From contig NZ_CP059735.1 of NCBI RefSeq assembly GCF_000948975.2, forward strand, positions 372,001 through 436,000: a DNA stretch of 64,000 nucleotides. The letters are read 5' to 3'. A program made the translations under genes and the position numbers. Of the stretch, positions 17,132 to 26,670 are shown one piece after another. The stretch comes from Thalassomonas actiniarum. Lineage in GTDB: Bacteria; Pseudomonadota; Gammaproteobacteria; Enterobacterales; Alteromonadaceae. The stretch's first letter is position 1. Each line of letters begins with the position of its first letter. Below the pieces are notes generated by a model. The model ran no database searches and was not told the origin of the DNA. It saw nothing but the letters and a program-made list of their open reading frames with translations.

Positions 17132-17484
17132 AGGTCTCGGCCGGACAATAGTTAAAAACCAAGTTTAGTTGAGTAAATAACTTTATTCGAACCCGCTCAG
17201 GCAAAAGTCGTAATTGAGAGATCTAATTGATCTGCTTTATTTTAATGACTTAAATCAGAAGCTGTGAGCCAATAGAAAAACTTGGAAAGATATTTTCAGG
17301 CAATAAGCCTTTCCTTAGCGATTTTTTGCTTCCCTGCTTGATGTGCGTGTTAGCCACAGGCATAAAAAGAGTATTATTCACTATCAGCACGCAAATGCAA
17401 ATCGTTATCATTTGCACCTTGGTAAGGTTTCACTATCATAACGGCACCTTATTTCTTCAAGACCAACATAAACAAGGCTGCAAA
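17132..17484. other. Intergenic region upstream of the decayed TonB receptor
   Basis: 353 nt with divergent promoters expected. The only clear element is the Fur box near its right end. An ATG-initiated extension of the receptor frame starting at 17326 lacks a signal peptide and was rejected in favour of GTG 17485. Confidence 0.5.
17391..17415. promoter_or_regulatory. Fur box
   Basis: The segment reads GCAAATGCAAATCGTTATCA and continues TTTGC. It is an inverted repeat resembling the 19-bp Fur consensus (GATAATGATAATCATTATC), with GCAAAT/ATTTGC ends. It lies about 70 nt before a siderophore-receptor gene remnant, as expected for iron-repressed control. Confidence 0.6.
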
Positions 17485-18773
17485 GTGAACAAGTTCAAGT
17501 TGAATATCATTACTCTTTCTATTTTATTTACCCCGGTATTGGCTCCGGTAGTAAAGGCTGAGCAAAACGACATTGAAAAGATTGAAGTAAAAGGAACTTA
17601 TATCGACGGTTATGGTGCCCATGAATTCAGTGGCGCATCGCGCCTGGATCTTTCCATTATCGAGATACCGCAATCGGTTTTTGTTGTCACCAGTGCGCAA
17701 ATGCAGGATTATCAGCTTACCGATATTAACTCCGCACTTGACTCGGCTACCGGCGTTAATGTTGAACGTATAGAAACCGGCCGCACCTATTACACCGCCC
17801 GGGGCTTTGATATTACCAACTTTCAGGTTGACGGTGTCGGCCTGCTGCTGACCTCCGGCAACAACCATGCCGATGAAGATACCGCTATCTATGAAAGGGT
17901 AGAGGTGATCCGCGGGGCAAACGGCTTGATGACCGGGGTGGGTAACCCTCAGCCATCATTAACTTTATCCGCAAATGCGCCAAGGAAAATAAAGAAGTGG
18001 CTATCGCCACGACTTTGGGGTCGTGGGGCAAGAAACGTTTGCAAGCGGATATTTCAACGCCGCTGACGGAAAACATCAATGCCCGCTTTGTTGTGGTCAA
18101 GCAAAAGGGCGATTCATATCTAGACAGATATGAGCAGGACAAAAGTCTCGCCTATGCCTTTGTCGGCACTGATTTAACCGAAAATACTTATTTGTCGCTC
18201 AGCCACAGTTACATTAATAACGATGCCACAGGCAATAACTGGGGCGCCAATCCGCTATTTTATACCGACGGCAGCGCCACCGACTTTGATGTTTCCACCA
18301 ATACTTCTGCCGACTGGTCTAACTGGCAGGTGGAGAAAAACAATACCGTCGTTGAATTGAGCCATTATTTCGATAATAACTGGTGTCTGCGTGCCACTTA
18401 TTCCCATAAAACCACGGATGAAGATACCGAACTTTTTTATGTTCACGGAACGCCGGATAAAACCACAGTTTTAGGTTTGATGGGTTACGCCAGCGAATAT
18501 GATCTCGATGATAAGCATGACTTGTTCGATGCCTATATCAGCGGTGATTTTACCTTGTTCGGTCGTGAGCACAACCTGGTGGCAGGAGTGAACTATGCCA
18601 GAATGAGCTACGACGACAGCTCATTATATGACTACACCACAGGCAACGGCTTCCCGGTGATGCCTGCGCTGGAAGACTGGGACGGCAATACCCCGAAACC
18701 GGTTTTTAATGGCGGTTTAAGGGGCAGCGATGTCACCAATAAGCAAAAGGCGCTGATTTTTATCAGAAAGTAA
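17485..18773 (+). pseudogene. TonB-dependent siderophore receptor (FpvA/FhuE-like), frameshifted and truncated
   Basis: The GTG start follows AAGGCTGC and is followed by a signal peptide (KLNIITLSILFTPVLAPVVKA). The plug domain is clear: IEIPQSVFVVTSAQMQDYQ, GRTYYTARGFDI, YERVEVIRGANGLMTGVGNP. At about 17948-17952 one base is missing: the second frame resumes as SAIINFIRK and continues as the barrel (LGSWGKKRLQADIS, DRYEQDKSLAYAF). It then stops at 18773 after about 430 codons, whereas family members have roughly 700 or more residues. Both a frameshift and loss of the C-terminal barrel (including the terminal strand needed for insertion) make function very unlikely. A sequencing error could explain the shift but not the truncation. 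Confidence 0.85.
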
Positions 18774-18775
18774 AA

Positions 18776-19132
18776 TTATAAAAACGCTTCGTAGTTATAA
18801 ACGGTTTTGCAAATCTTGGTCAGGTTGCTCGGGTGCAGTTTGGGATTGTCCTGGTGGTTTTGGCAATAATCCTCATAGAAAGATTTGATCGCTTCCCGGT
18901 TGGCGGTGATTTGCTGCAAATAAGTGAGTTCATCCGGGGAGAAACTGTAAAATTGCGGCTGGAGATCATCATAAATTTTTGTCGCCTTTAATCTTACCTT
19001 AGTGTCTGTTCCCTTAGAAAAAACTTCCATCACCATAGCTTTCTGCTGCTGATACCAGGCCTCCACATCGGGTTGTGGATTAAAATGTAAAAATAATGCT
19101 CCGGCGACGATTAAGATCAATAATTTTTTCAT
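18776..19132 (-). CDS. Small exported hypothetical protein
   Basis: A 118-residue protein with an N-terminal hydrophobic signal or anchor (MKKLLILIVAGALFLHF) and a helical polar body. Two cysteines, one in EDYCQNH and one in KICKTV near the C-terminus, could form a disulfide in the periplasm. I recognise no family. It lies just 2 nt from the end of the decayed receptor on the opposite strand and diverges from ccoG, with which it may share a promoter region (19133-19273). Confidence 0.65.
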   Translation of the reverse strand: MKKLLILIVAGALFLHFNPQPDVEAWYQQQKAMVMEVFSKGTDTKVRLKATKIYDDLQPQFYSFSPDELTYLQQITANREAIKSFYEDYCQNHQDNPKLHPSNLTKICKTVYNYEAFL

Positions 19133-19273
19133 AGCATGTAATATAATGCGGCCCTGAGGACAGGATAATCAATTTTCATTAAGAATACATTATCTTAATT
19201 AAGTATAGGGTTATTGCGGCAATAGACCAGTAATCCCATGTTTTCGTACCTTCCCGACTTTCAAGGATTTATC

Positions 19274-20713
19274 GTGAAACCAGATGAAAAGCAAAAAGAT
19301 GTCTCCATGCATATTCCGGTAAAGAATATCAAGATACATCCGGCCAAACACAGCGGCAGCGAAAATTACAAACCCAGGGATCAGATCTACGTTCGCAAAG
19401 TTACCGGCTTTTTCCAGCAATTGCGGCAAAAAATGAATTTTTTCTTTTTGGCGGCGTTTGCCCTATTGCCCTGGTTGCAATATAACGGCCATCAGGCGAT
19501 CTTATTTGATATTATGGAGCAGCGCTTCACCCTGTGGGGGCTGACCCTGTGGCCGCAGGATCTGACCTTACTTGCCTGGTTATTTATCTTAAGTGCGTTT
19601 TTGCTGTTTTTTGTCACCACTTTTATGGGCCGGGTGTGGTGCGGATACCTCTGTCCGCAAACCGTATGGACCTTTATCTTTATCTGGTTTGAAGAAAAAA
19701 TTGAAGGCAGCGCCAACCAGCGTAAAAAGCTCGACAGCCAGAAAATGGACTTCAACAAGTTCTGGCGCAAGGCACTGAAACATTTTTGCTGGCTGGGTTT
19801 TTCGGTATTAACCGCGTTGACCTTTGTCGGTTATTTCGTGCCTATGCAGGAAATATTTGTCGATTTCTTTACCTTTAATGCTTCCTTTGCCGCTGCCTCC
19901 TGCGTCTGGTTTTTCGCTTTTTGTACCTATGGTAATGCCGGTTGGATGCGGGAGATCATGTGTCTGCATATGTGCCCTTATTCCCGTTTCCAGTCGGCGA
20001 TGTTTGATAAGGATACGGTTACCGTTTCTTATGATGCCAAGCGCGGTGAAAACCGCGGCGCCCGCTCCCGTAAGCAAGATCCGAAAAAACTGGGCTTAGG
20101 GGATTGTATCGACTGTAACTTATGTGTGCAGGTGTGCCCGACGGGTATCGATATCCGCAACGGCCTGCAATACGAATGTATTAACTGCGGCGCCTGTGTT
20201 GATGCCTGTGACGGTGTGATGGAAAAAATGAATTATGCCAAAGGCTTGATCCGTTATACCACGGAGCATGAACTGGAAGGGAAAAAGGTGCATCTGGTGC
20301 GCTCGAAACTGATCGGTTATGCGGTAGTGCTGGTGATCATGAGCAGCTTGCTGGTGATGGAAATTGTCAACCGGGTGCCGGTGTCGTTAGATATTATCCG
20401 CGACCGTAATGCCCTGGCCCGGGAAAACATTCGCGGCGAAGTGGAAAATGTGTATACCCTGAAGATCCTCAATAAGTCACAAACCGACAATGTTTACCGG
20501 TTAACGGTTAAGGGTATCCCCAATGCCAAGTGGATAGGGGATCAGGAAGTGACGGTAAAAGCGGCAAATGTTTATACCTTGCCGATCAGCATTGCCGTTG
20601 ATCCCTATGAATTATCCGGGTTTATTACTGATATTTCCTTTGTGGTAGAGCAGATTTCAACAGACAGTGATGTTAAGCTAGAGCAACAAAGTCGCTTTTT
20701 TAATAAACGTTAA
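19274..20713 (+). CDS. ccoG: Cytochrome c oxidase accessory protein CcoG (FixG/RdxA)
   Basis: A 479-residue membrane Fe-S protein involved in copper handling and maturation of cbb3-type cytochrome oxidase. N-terminal membrane segments include FFFLAAFALLPWLQYNG, and VWCGYLCPQTVWTF carries a conserved CGYLCP motif. Two ferredoxin-type clusters follow (CIDCNLCVQVC and CINCGACVDAC), then another membrane helix and a C-terminal Ig-like domain. I place the start at GTG 19274 because AAGGA lies 6 nt upstream; an in-frame ATG at 19238 has no RBS. The ccoNOPQ genes are not in the window. The stop overlaps the srkA start (TAATG). Confidence 0.9.
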   Translation: MKPDEKQKDVSMHIPVKNIKIHPAKHSGSENYKPRDQIYVRKVTGFFQQLRQKMNFFFLAAFALLPWLQYNGHQAILFDIMEQRFTLWGLTLWPQDLTLLAWLFILSAFLLFFVTTFMGRVWCGYLCPQTVWTFIFIWFEEKIEGSANQRKKLDSQKMDFNKFWRKALKHFCWLGFSVLTALTFVGYFVPMQEIFVDFFTFNASFAAASCVWFFAFCTYGNAGWMREIMCLHMCPYSRFQSAMFDKDTVTVSYDAKRGENRGARSRKQDPKKLGLGDCIDCNLCVQVCPTGIDIRNGLQYECINCGACVDACDGVMEKMNYAKGLIRYTTEHELEGKKVHLVRSKLIGYAVVLVIMSSLLVMEIVNRVPVSLDIIRDRNALARENIRGEVENVYTLKILNKSQTDNVYRLTVKGIPNAKWIGDQEVTVKAANVYTLPISIAVDPYELSGFITDISFVVEQISTDSDVKLEQQSRFFNKR

Positions 20714-21693
20714 TGTCTGTATTTGATTTTACTACCCTGTCTCCGGACCTGATCCTTGACGGTCTGGAGAGTGTCGGTTTTTATCCCGACAGCGGTTTGC
20801 TGCCCCTGAACAGCTACGAAAACCGCGTTTATCAGTTTCATGATGAACAAAAAACAAAATATGTGACCAAGTTTTACCGGCCGCAGCGCTGGAGTGAAAC
20901 CCAGATCCGCGAAGAGCATGCCTTTGGCTTTGAGTTGGCCGAGGACGAGTTGCCTGTGGTGGCGCCGCTAAAACGAGACGGCGAAAGCCTGTTTGACTTT
21001 AAGGGCTATCATTTTGCCGTTTACCCCTGCCGGGGCGGGCGTATCTTTGAAGTGGATAACCTCGACCAGTTGGAGTGGATGGGACGTTTTGTCGGCCGTA
21101 TCCATGCCCGGGGGGCGCAACAGCCGTTCGAGTCCCGGCCAGGCTTTAACAGCGAAGAGTTTCTGCACCAGGCAAAGCAGGTCATTTTCAATTCCGGCTT
21201 TGTGCCCGATACCTTAAGTAATGCCTTTTTTACCATTTTAGATCAGGTAGTGGCGCTGGCGGACGAGCAGTATCAGCCGACCAATGAAATACGGCTGCAC
21301 GGCGATTGCCATGCCGGTAATATTTTGTGGACCGATGACGGCCCGCATTTTGTCGACCTTGATGATTGCCGCAGCGGCCCTGCAATCCAGGATCTGTGGA
21401 TGATGTTATCCGGGGACAGGCAACAACAATTGTTACAATTAGATACTATGTTGATGGGCTATGAAGAGTTTTTTACATTTGAAACTGACCAGCTTGTCTT
21501 GATAGAATCATTACGCACCATGCGTATCGTTAATTATATGGCCTGGTTGTGTAAGCGTTGGCAAGACCCTGCCTTCCCGCGTAATTTCCCCTGGTTTAAT
21601 ACCGAGAAATACTGGGAACAGCAGATTTTAATGCTAAAAGAGCAGTTTTCTATGTTGCAGCAACCGCCGCTGAGTTTAGTGCCGGGGATGTAG
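20713..21693 (+). CDS. srkA: Stress response kinase A
   Basis: A 326-residue Ser/Thr kinase of the YihE/RdoA family with a choline-kinase-like fold. Visible elements: NSYENRVYQFHDE (glycine-poor P-loop region), VTKFYRPQRW containing the ATP-binding lysine, the catalytic HGDCHAGNILW loop near residue 196, and FVDLDDCRSGP as the Mg-binding segment. In E. coli the gene (yihE) lies just upstream of dsbA, as here. It is translationally coupled to ccoG by a TAATG overlap. Known role: countering stress-induced programmed cell death and envelope stress. Confidence 0.9.
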   Translation: MSVFDFTTLSPDLILDGLESVGFYPDSGLLPLNSYENRVYQFHDEQKTKYVTKFYRPQRWSETQIREEHAFGFELAEDELPVVAPLKRDGESLFDFKGYHFAVYPCRGGRIFEVDNLDQLEWMGRFVGRIHARGAQQPFESRPGFNSEEFLHQAKQVIFNSGFVPDTLSNAFFTILDQVVALADEQYQPTNEIRLHGDCHAGNILWTDDGPHFVDLDDCRSGPAIQDLWMMLSGDRQQQLLQLDTMLMGYEEFFTFETDQLVLIESLRTMRIVNYMAWLCKRWQDPAFPRNFPWFNTEKYWEQQILMLKEQFSMLQQPPLSLVPGM

Positions 21694-21740
21694 GGCCAAA
21701 CCTAAGGCCAGATGATGTTCATTTAAGGAAAATGAGAATA

Positions 21741-22373
21741 ATGAAAAAAGTAATCAGTTTAATAATGTTAATGTTTATCCCTTTTATGGCGTCATGTGCC
21801 GAGTTTGAAGAGGGTAAGCAGTATACCAAGGTCAGTGAAAAAGCCTCGACGAAACCGGAAGTCAGAGAGTACTTTTCCTTCTACTGTCCTCACTGTCTTA
21901 AGTTTGAACCGTTTTTTGCCAAGGTGAAAAAGCAGTTACCTGAAGGGGTGCCGTTCGAGCGTAACCATGTAGACTTCCTGCGTGCGGCTTCGCCTAAAAT
22001 CCAGGCTATGCTAAGCAAGGCGGTTGTTACGGCTCAGCAGATGGGTCTGGAAGAGAAAGTTGTTGCCGCGATTTTCAATTATATCCAGGTACAACGCGCG
22101 GTGATCACTTCGGAAAAAGACCTGCGTAATATCTTTGTGTTACAAGGTGCTGACGGTGAAGAATTCGATAAGATCTTCAAAAGCTTCAGCGTAAACAGCA
22201 AAGCGAAGCAGATGAAGAAAAACCAGGATTATTTCTCGCAAAAAGGCGCTTTGACCGGCGTACCTACCATTATTATCAATGGTAAATACCGCATCAATAA
22301 CCAGGAGCTTGACCGCGATAATTTCGAAGCAGATTATCACAAGCTGACAAAATACCTGCTGGCGCTGAAATAA
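21741..22373 (+). CDS. dsbA: Periplasmic thiol:disulfide oxidoreductase
   Basis: A 210-residue exported thioredoxin-fold protein with a signal peptide (MKKVISLIMLMFIPFMASCA). The active site is CPHC in SFYCPHCLKFEPFF near residue 49-52, and the cis-proline loop is GVPTIIINGKY. It oxidises cysteine pairs in exported proteins. AAGGA at 21725-21729 is 11 nt from ATG 21741 and only 2 nt from an in-frame ATG at 21732, so the later start is preferred. A strong terminator follows. The pairing with srkA is conserved in enterobacteria and relatives. Confidence 0.93.
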   Translation: MKKVISLIMLMFIPFMASCAEFEEGKQYTKVSEKASTKPEVREYFSFYCPHCLKFEPFFAKVKKQLPEGVPFERNHVDFLRAASPKIQAMLSKAVVTAQQMGLEEKVVAAIFNYIQVQRAVITSEKDLRNIFVLQGADGEEFDKIFKSFSVNSKAKQMKKNQDYFSQKGALTGVPTIIINGKYRINNQELDRDNFEADYHKLTKYLLALK

Positions 22374-22394
22374 TTCGGCAGTAAAGGTAATAAA

Positions 22395-22420
22395 CAAAGG
22401 GGCTTTCGGGCCCCTTTGTT
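22395..22420 (+). terminator. Rho-independent terminator after dsbA
   Basis: A 9-bp GC-rich stem (22395-22403 with 22410-22418) with a 6-nt loop, directly followed by T-rich sequence. It ends the ccoG-srkA-dsbA unit. Confidence 0.8.
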
Positions 22421-22493
22421 GTCTCTAAAAGCAAGGCATTTGCGTTTACCCGGCTGCTGCTTTTGGTGATTGCCGGTAGCAAATCTTTTAAGC

Positions 22494-23189
22494 TTATCCG
22501 GTCTCTTCTTTGGGCTTTATCGCTAATTTAGCCAGTGATGATTGCCGTACCAGGTATCCGCCGATCAGGGCGATAGTTAAGAACAAGCCTACGGTGACAT
22601 ATAGCTGCTGCTCGTCTGCCAGTTTCACGCCGCTGCCGGCAAAAGAGAAAATCAGCATCTGAGGAATAAAACCGAGCAAAGAGCCCAGCACATAAGGTTT
22701 GGCGGATACCCGGGTAACGCCTGCCAGGATATTGGTCATCAAATTACTGCCCAGCGGCAATAAGCGGATAATGATGGTTTTGGCCAGGGTCTGCTGTTCG
22801 ATAAAGGCAGAGATTTTGCTGATCTGTTTTGGGTATTTGGCGCTTACCTTATGGCTGAGCAAATGCCTGGAGACGGTAAAGGTCAGTAGGCAGCCTATGG
22901 TCGCCGCCAGGGTGGCGAGCACGGCGCCAAAAAGAGCGCCAAAACTGTAGCCGCTGACAAAAGCAGCCACTTGCCTGGGTAAACCTATGGCGGTGGTAAT
23001 GCTTAAAAAGAGAAACAAGGTGATTATGCCCGCCGGTCCTTGGGGGAGTACTTGTTGATCGATCAGGTATTGTCCCCAGCTGGCGGGGTTTAAATGGCTA
23101 AGGTCGGCCAGGGTGACGGTATTGCTGCCGACAAGGGCGGTTAACACTATCACCAGGGTGAGCAAACTGTACTTTAAACCTGATGACAC
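22494..23189 (-). CDS. TVP38/TMEM64 family (VTT domain) membrane protein
   Basis: A 231-residue inner-membrane protein with about six hydrophobic segments. The VTT/SNARE-associated domain (DedA superfamily) shows as ITTAIGLPRQVAAFVSGYSFGALFGA (residues about 64-90), the F/YIEQQTLAKTIIIRLLPLGSNLMTN region and the LAGVTRVSAKPYVLGSLLGFIPQ segment. Relatives are linked to lipid scrambling or phospholipid homeostasis, but the substrate here is unknown. Transcribed leftwards, about 80 nt after the SHOCT gene. Confidence 0.85.
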   Translation of the reverse strand: MSSGLKYSLLTLVIVLTALVGSNTVTLADLSHLNPASWGQYLIDQQVLPQGPAGIITLFLFLSITTAIGLPRQVAAFVSGYSFGALFGAVLATLAATIGCLLTFTVSRHLLSHKVSAKYPKQISKISAFIEQQTLAKTIIIRLLPLGSNLMTNILAGVTRVSAKPYVLGSLLGFIPQMLIFSFAGSGVKLADEQQLYVTVGLFLTIALIGGYLVRQSSLAKLAIKPKEETG

Positions 23190-23270
23190 AATTGCAACTC
23201 TTACTTCTTTGTGAAAAATAAATAATACCGGGGCGCTATGATACCCGGTTATTGTCGCGGTGCAACTTTG

Positions 23271-24161
23271 TTAATTGAGTTTATCTTCAGCCGGTGCCAG
23301 CAGTTTTTTTTTGGCCAGGACAAACTCACTTTCAGAGAGCAGGCCTTGTTGCCTGAGTTTTGCCAATTTCTCCAGGGAGGCGAGAAATTCGCTGTTGCTG
23401 TTATGCTGGCGGCTCTCTTGTTCCTGAGGTGATTTTTCCTTTTGTTGCTGAGCGGGACTGATCTCTTGCTGTGGCGGAGAATTTTTTCCTGCCGATGGTG
23501 TTTGCGCTTCTTGGCAATGATAGCGGTTGATTTGTGAAGATAATAACCGGCACCAGTCAAGAATATCTTCGACGACATCCCGGTAACGGGTGTGGGTTAA
23601 GCGTTTATTTCCGGACCTGAGGTAAAGGCAAATCGCATATCTTTTATGTTGTTTGTCGGTCAATACTAAATGGACTTTTCGCAGCTGGCCATCGAGCATT
23701 TTTTCACTTTGTATGCGGGCAAAATTTGCCTGCAGCTGTTTTTCCTGCTCGGCAGTAAAAGTATCAGCCTGCTCTTGGGTGATCAGGTTGACCAGCTTGT
23801 CGTTGAGCATGATTTTACTGCTGATCACATCGCTGATATTAAGCACGGTATCGGTGTTGGTTTGATGGCGGCGATACAGGCCTATCTGCTGTTTGGATTT
23901 ACTGATCTCCAGATAGGCGTATTGTTTTCCCGGCAGACAAGAAAGGCCATAACGGTTTCTGCGGTAACGGACTAACAAGAAAATAAGCAGTAAAGACAGA
24001 GCCAGGAGCAGAAAGGTTTTTTGACTGGCGAGCAGGGAAATATCCGGGATTGAACTGTTCGCGCTAAACCCCTGGATATGGTAGCTGCAGGCAAATAATA
24101 CCATAAGCCGTTTGGCGGGGGTTAAGACCCTGGAAAAACACCACTTGAATATATAAACCAT
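23271..24161 (-). CDS. Membrane-anchored protein with a C-terminal SHOCT domain
   Basis: A 296-residue protein with one or two N-terminal hydrophobic segments (the clear one is TFLLLALSLLLIFLLVRYRR, about residues 48-67), a cytoplasmic mixed alpha/beta region, a Q/P/S-rich linker (about 218-250), and a terminal SHOCT motif (LEKLAKLRQQGLLSESEFVLAKKKLL). SHOCT is a short helical module thought to act in oligomerisation or binding. The middle domain is not recognised. The start is uncertain; internal Met20 is an alternative. It shares an orientation and probably a transcript with the TVP38 gene. Confidence 0.7.
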   Translation of the reverse strand: MVYIFKWCFSRVLTPAKRLMVLFACSYHIQGFSANSSIPDISLLASQKTFLLLALSLLLIFLLVRYRRNRYGLSCLPGKQYAYLEISKSKQQIGLYRRHQTNTDTVLNISDVISSKIMLNDKLVNLITQEQADTFTAEQEKQLQANFARIQSEKMLDGQLRKVHLVLTDKQHKRYAICLYLRSGNKRLTHTRYRDVVEDILDWCRLLSSQINRYHCQEAQTPSAGKNSPPQQEISPAQQQKEKSPQEQESRQHNSNSEFLASLEKLAKLRQQGLLSESEFVLAKKKLLAPAEDKLN

Positions 24162-24250
24162 AATGCCGGACTGATCCTTATTATTCGTCGGCCATTTTTA
24201 CTTTTAGTTATTGGCCATCTGTGTAAAAATCCAGCATTTTGAGCAAAAAA

Positions 24251-24940
24251 TCAATAGTTAATTGCTGGTTTTTTTATCAACTGTATATGTTTACCATCAA
24301 TAAATTGAGATTTATCAAGATCATTGAGGTAATTTAACTTGCCTTCAATTAACAGGGTATCACCCGGGGCGGCATGCTCGCTCAGGTATAACGCCTGTTT
24401 TCCCCAGATATGGAGCGGGCGGGTAAGGTTAACTTGTTTCGGTTTTTTACCGCTTGTCGATGGGGTTTCAAAGAAAATTGATATTTCGGCATGTGCCAGG
24501 GTTTTATTGTTTTCCGTAGTGACCAGGGCAAGGGGGGCCGCTAAGGTTGCGCTGCAATGGACCTGATTGATCTCCTGGGTGTAACCTTTGGCAAATGCCT
24601 GGATAAAGGTGGCGTTTACGGTTTCTTTCGGGGCGTAGTCATGGCTGGCCAGATAACCCTGTACCAGCAGAATATCACCTTTTTGGGCGCGGGCGATCAC
24701 CTGTTCGACCACTTCGCCAATCACCTTAATATGGTGGAAACTGGTCCACTCTTTTTGTGTGTTGGTTTTTTTATCCAGCCATTTACTATGGGTGGCCAGG
24801 GTTAACTCGGTAATGGCCTGTACCGGGTTTGCCAGATAGCGGATCTCGGGTTTGTTGACTAAATTGCCCAGCAAGGTGACCGAGTTTAATTGCAGGGCAT
24901 TAAGTTGGGGGGTGGCAGGTGCCGAGGTAGCGTGAGACAT
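24251..24940 (-). CDS. SSB-like protein with two tandem OB folds
   Basis: A 229-residue cytosolic protein. Residues about 16-100 read as a single-stranded-DNA-binding OB fold: NSVTLLGNLVNKPEIRYL, then LTLATHSKW, EWTSFHHIKVIGEVVEQV, KGDILLVQGYL. A second unit (about 147-222) repeats the pattern: AEISIFFETP, RPLHIWGKQALYL, PGDTLLIEGKLNYL. There is no acidic C-terminal tail ending DDxPF as in housekeeping SSB, so it is unlikely to recruit the usual SSB partners. AAGGAT before the ATG supports the start. It could be a specialised ssDNA or primosomal (PriB-like) protein. The housekeeping ssb is presumably elsewhere. Confidence 0.75.
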   Translation of the reverse strand: MSHATSAPATPQLNALQLNSVTLLGNLVNKPEIRYLANPVQAITELTLATHSKWLDKKTNTQKEWTSFHHIKVIGEVVEQVIARAQKGDILLVQGYLASHDYAPKETVNATFIQAFAKGYTQEINQVHCSATLAAPLALVTTENNKTLAHAEISIFFETPSTSGKKPKQVNLTRPLHIWGKQALYLSEHAAPGDTLLIEGKLNYLNDLDKSQFIDGKHIQLIKKPAINY

Positions 24941-25027
24941 AAAAACGATCCTTTGAATTGCCGGCCAGGGTTTTCGACAGTGTAAAAGTTGCTGGATAAG
25001 ACTATTTATAATAAAGGTTTTTTTAGC

Positions 25028-25067
25028 AAATAAAAAGCCAGCACCGGCATTGAATACCTGTGCTGGC
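25028..25067 (-). terminator. Rho-independent terminator after the KASIII gene
   Basis: An 8-bp stem (25037-25044 with 25060-25067) followed, reading leftwards, by a T-rich tract. Positioned just after the stop of the leftward beta-ketoacyl synthase gene. Confidence 0.7.
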
Positions 25068-25106
25068 CTGGTGTGCCCTTATTGGGTAAACCGTTAAAAT
25101 TACCGG

Positions 25107-26186
25107 TTAAGACTCCTGGTTCAGGCAGTGTTTGATCGCAACCGACAGCAGTTCTTTTGCCGTGGCGTCACTTGCCGGTAATTCGGCATCACTGGTGGCG
25201 ATCGGGGTGACTCTTTGTCCCCACTTGATATAGCCCGCACCCCAGGTCAGCCCGGCGCCAAAAGCGGCGGTCATAATATTATCGCCGGGTTTGATGCGGC
25301 CGTTTTCCAGGGCTTCACACAAGGCGATTGGTACCGTCGCGGCAGAAGTATTGCCGTATTTTTCGATATTCACCATCACCTGGTCGTCGCTGAGTTCGAA
25401 CTGCTTTTGCAGCGCGGCGATAATGCGTAAGTTGGCCTGATGCGGTACCAGCAAATTAATGTCGTCGACACTTAGCTCTGCTTGCTGAAGTACGTTCTGT
25501 GCTGCCGTGCCCATGCCTTTTACCGCGCGGCGGAAAATATCTTTACCGATAAAATGTACGTCTAATGCGGTCGGGGCATTTTCGTAACGGTCCATGTCGG
25601 TGCCGAAACCGCGGATTTCTAAAACATCCCTGGCTTCGGTATCGCAACCGAGTTTGGCATTGACCAAACCGAGTTTTTCTTCGCTGGCTTCAATCACCAC
25701 AGCGCCGGCACCGTCGCCAAACAATACCGCGGTTTCCCGGCGCGACCAGTTAATAAACCAGCTCATGCGCTCTGCACCTATGACGATGGCTTTTTTAACG
25801 GCGCCGACCCGTACCTGGGCGGTAGCGCTTTGCAGGGCATATAAAAACCCGGTACAGGCGGCGGTCATATCGGCGGCGGCGGCATTGTTTGCTCCGATCA
25901 TTTTTTGCACCATGGAAGCGGTATTGGGCACTATGGTATCCGGGCAGGAAGTGGCCACGACTATCATATCGATTTCATCGGCGCTGACACCGGCGGCGGC
26001 CATGGCACGCTGGGCGGCAACCGAGGCCAAATGGGCGGTATTTACATGTGAAATCCGGCGAGATTTAATGCCGGTGCGGGTGGTGATCCACTCGTCACTG
26101 GTATCGACAAACGTTGAAAGATCATCATTGGTTAACGTTGCCGGAGGTAAGCACTTACCCCAGCCGGTAATTTCAGCATATAACAT
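25107..26186 (-). CDS. 3-oxoacyl-ACP synthase III family protein (FabH-like)
   Basis: A 359-residue thiolase-fold condensing enzyme. The catalytic triad is clear: C111 (DMTAACTGF), H249 (VPHQANLRI) and N279 (EKYGNTSAA). The [14 protein letters not shown] region near the N-terminus and GDGAGAVV are also KASIII-typical. It likely condenses an acyl-CoA with malonyl-ACP, either in fatty-acid initiation or as a side-branch enzyme. A C-terminal extension of about 30 residues beyond the usual end (after [10 protein letters not shown]) is unusual. No other fab genes are adjacent, which points to a FabH paralogue rather than the housekeeping copy. Confidence 0.88.
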   Translation of the reverse strand: MLYAEITGWGKCLPPATLTNDDLSTFVDTSDEWITTRTGIKSRRISHVNTAHLASVAAQRAMAAAGVSADEIDMIVVATSCPDTIVPNTASMVQKMIGANNAAAADMTAACTGFLYALQSATAQVRVGAVKKAIVIGAERMSWFINWSRRETAVLFGDGAGAVVIEASEEKLGLVNAKLGCDTEARDVLEIRGFGTDMDRYENAPTALDVHFIGKDIFRRAVKGMGTAAQNVLQQAELSVDDINLLVPHQANLRIIAALQKQFELSDDQVMVNIEKYGNTSAATVPIALCEALENGRIKPGDNIMTAAFGAGLTWGAGYIKWGQRVTPIATSDAELPASDATAKELLSVAIKHCLNQES

Positions 26187-26670
26187 ATAAATTCCTATAA
26201 TCTGCTATCAAAATGGATAGGGATACATCTGCGTCACATCTTACTGGTCTGAGCTGATGTTTTCTAGCGATAAATTAGACAAATATTGATTATTCGCAAA
26301 GGAAAGGTTTGCTTATGCATAAAAGGGAGTTTGGCGGTTCTGTTATGCTATCTATAGTGTTCCGGGGAGCACACCGGGGGGAAGAATACGTTAATCATGC
26401 TTGCATTAAGCATGATATATCTCATAAAACTAGCGCATATAAGTTAGCCTCTAGTATATTTATTGTTTATTTTTTTATTAAAAAAGCTATTATCCCGTCC
26501 CTGTTTTTTAGCGGTATTCTGGATTCCTGGAGGGCTTCAGAGGCTAAAAGTAGTTTACCACCTAACCGCATGGATGCTTGAGGAACAAAATTAATTGTGC
26601 CGATGCTGGCAGTTCTGTTGCGGAAGAAGCCATGCTATCTTAGTTACATTCCTTTGGCGGACATAACCTG
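26187..26670. other. Intergenic and degenerate region
   Basis: 484 nt between the KASIII gene and an Rhs-type fragment. A 90-codon ATG frame (26309-26581) is present but shows no RBS, domain or plausible composition and was not called. The stretch after 26580 probably belongs to the degenerate upstream part of the Rhs-related element, with an in-frame TAG at 26641. Confidence 0.4.

Noticed and set aside
26309-26581. A 90-codon rightward ORF
   Set aside because: No RBS, domain or sensible composition; it lies in a degenerate stretch.
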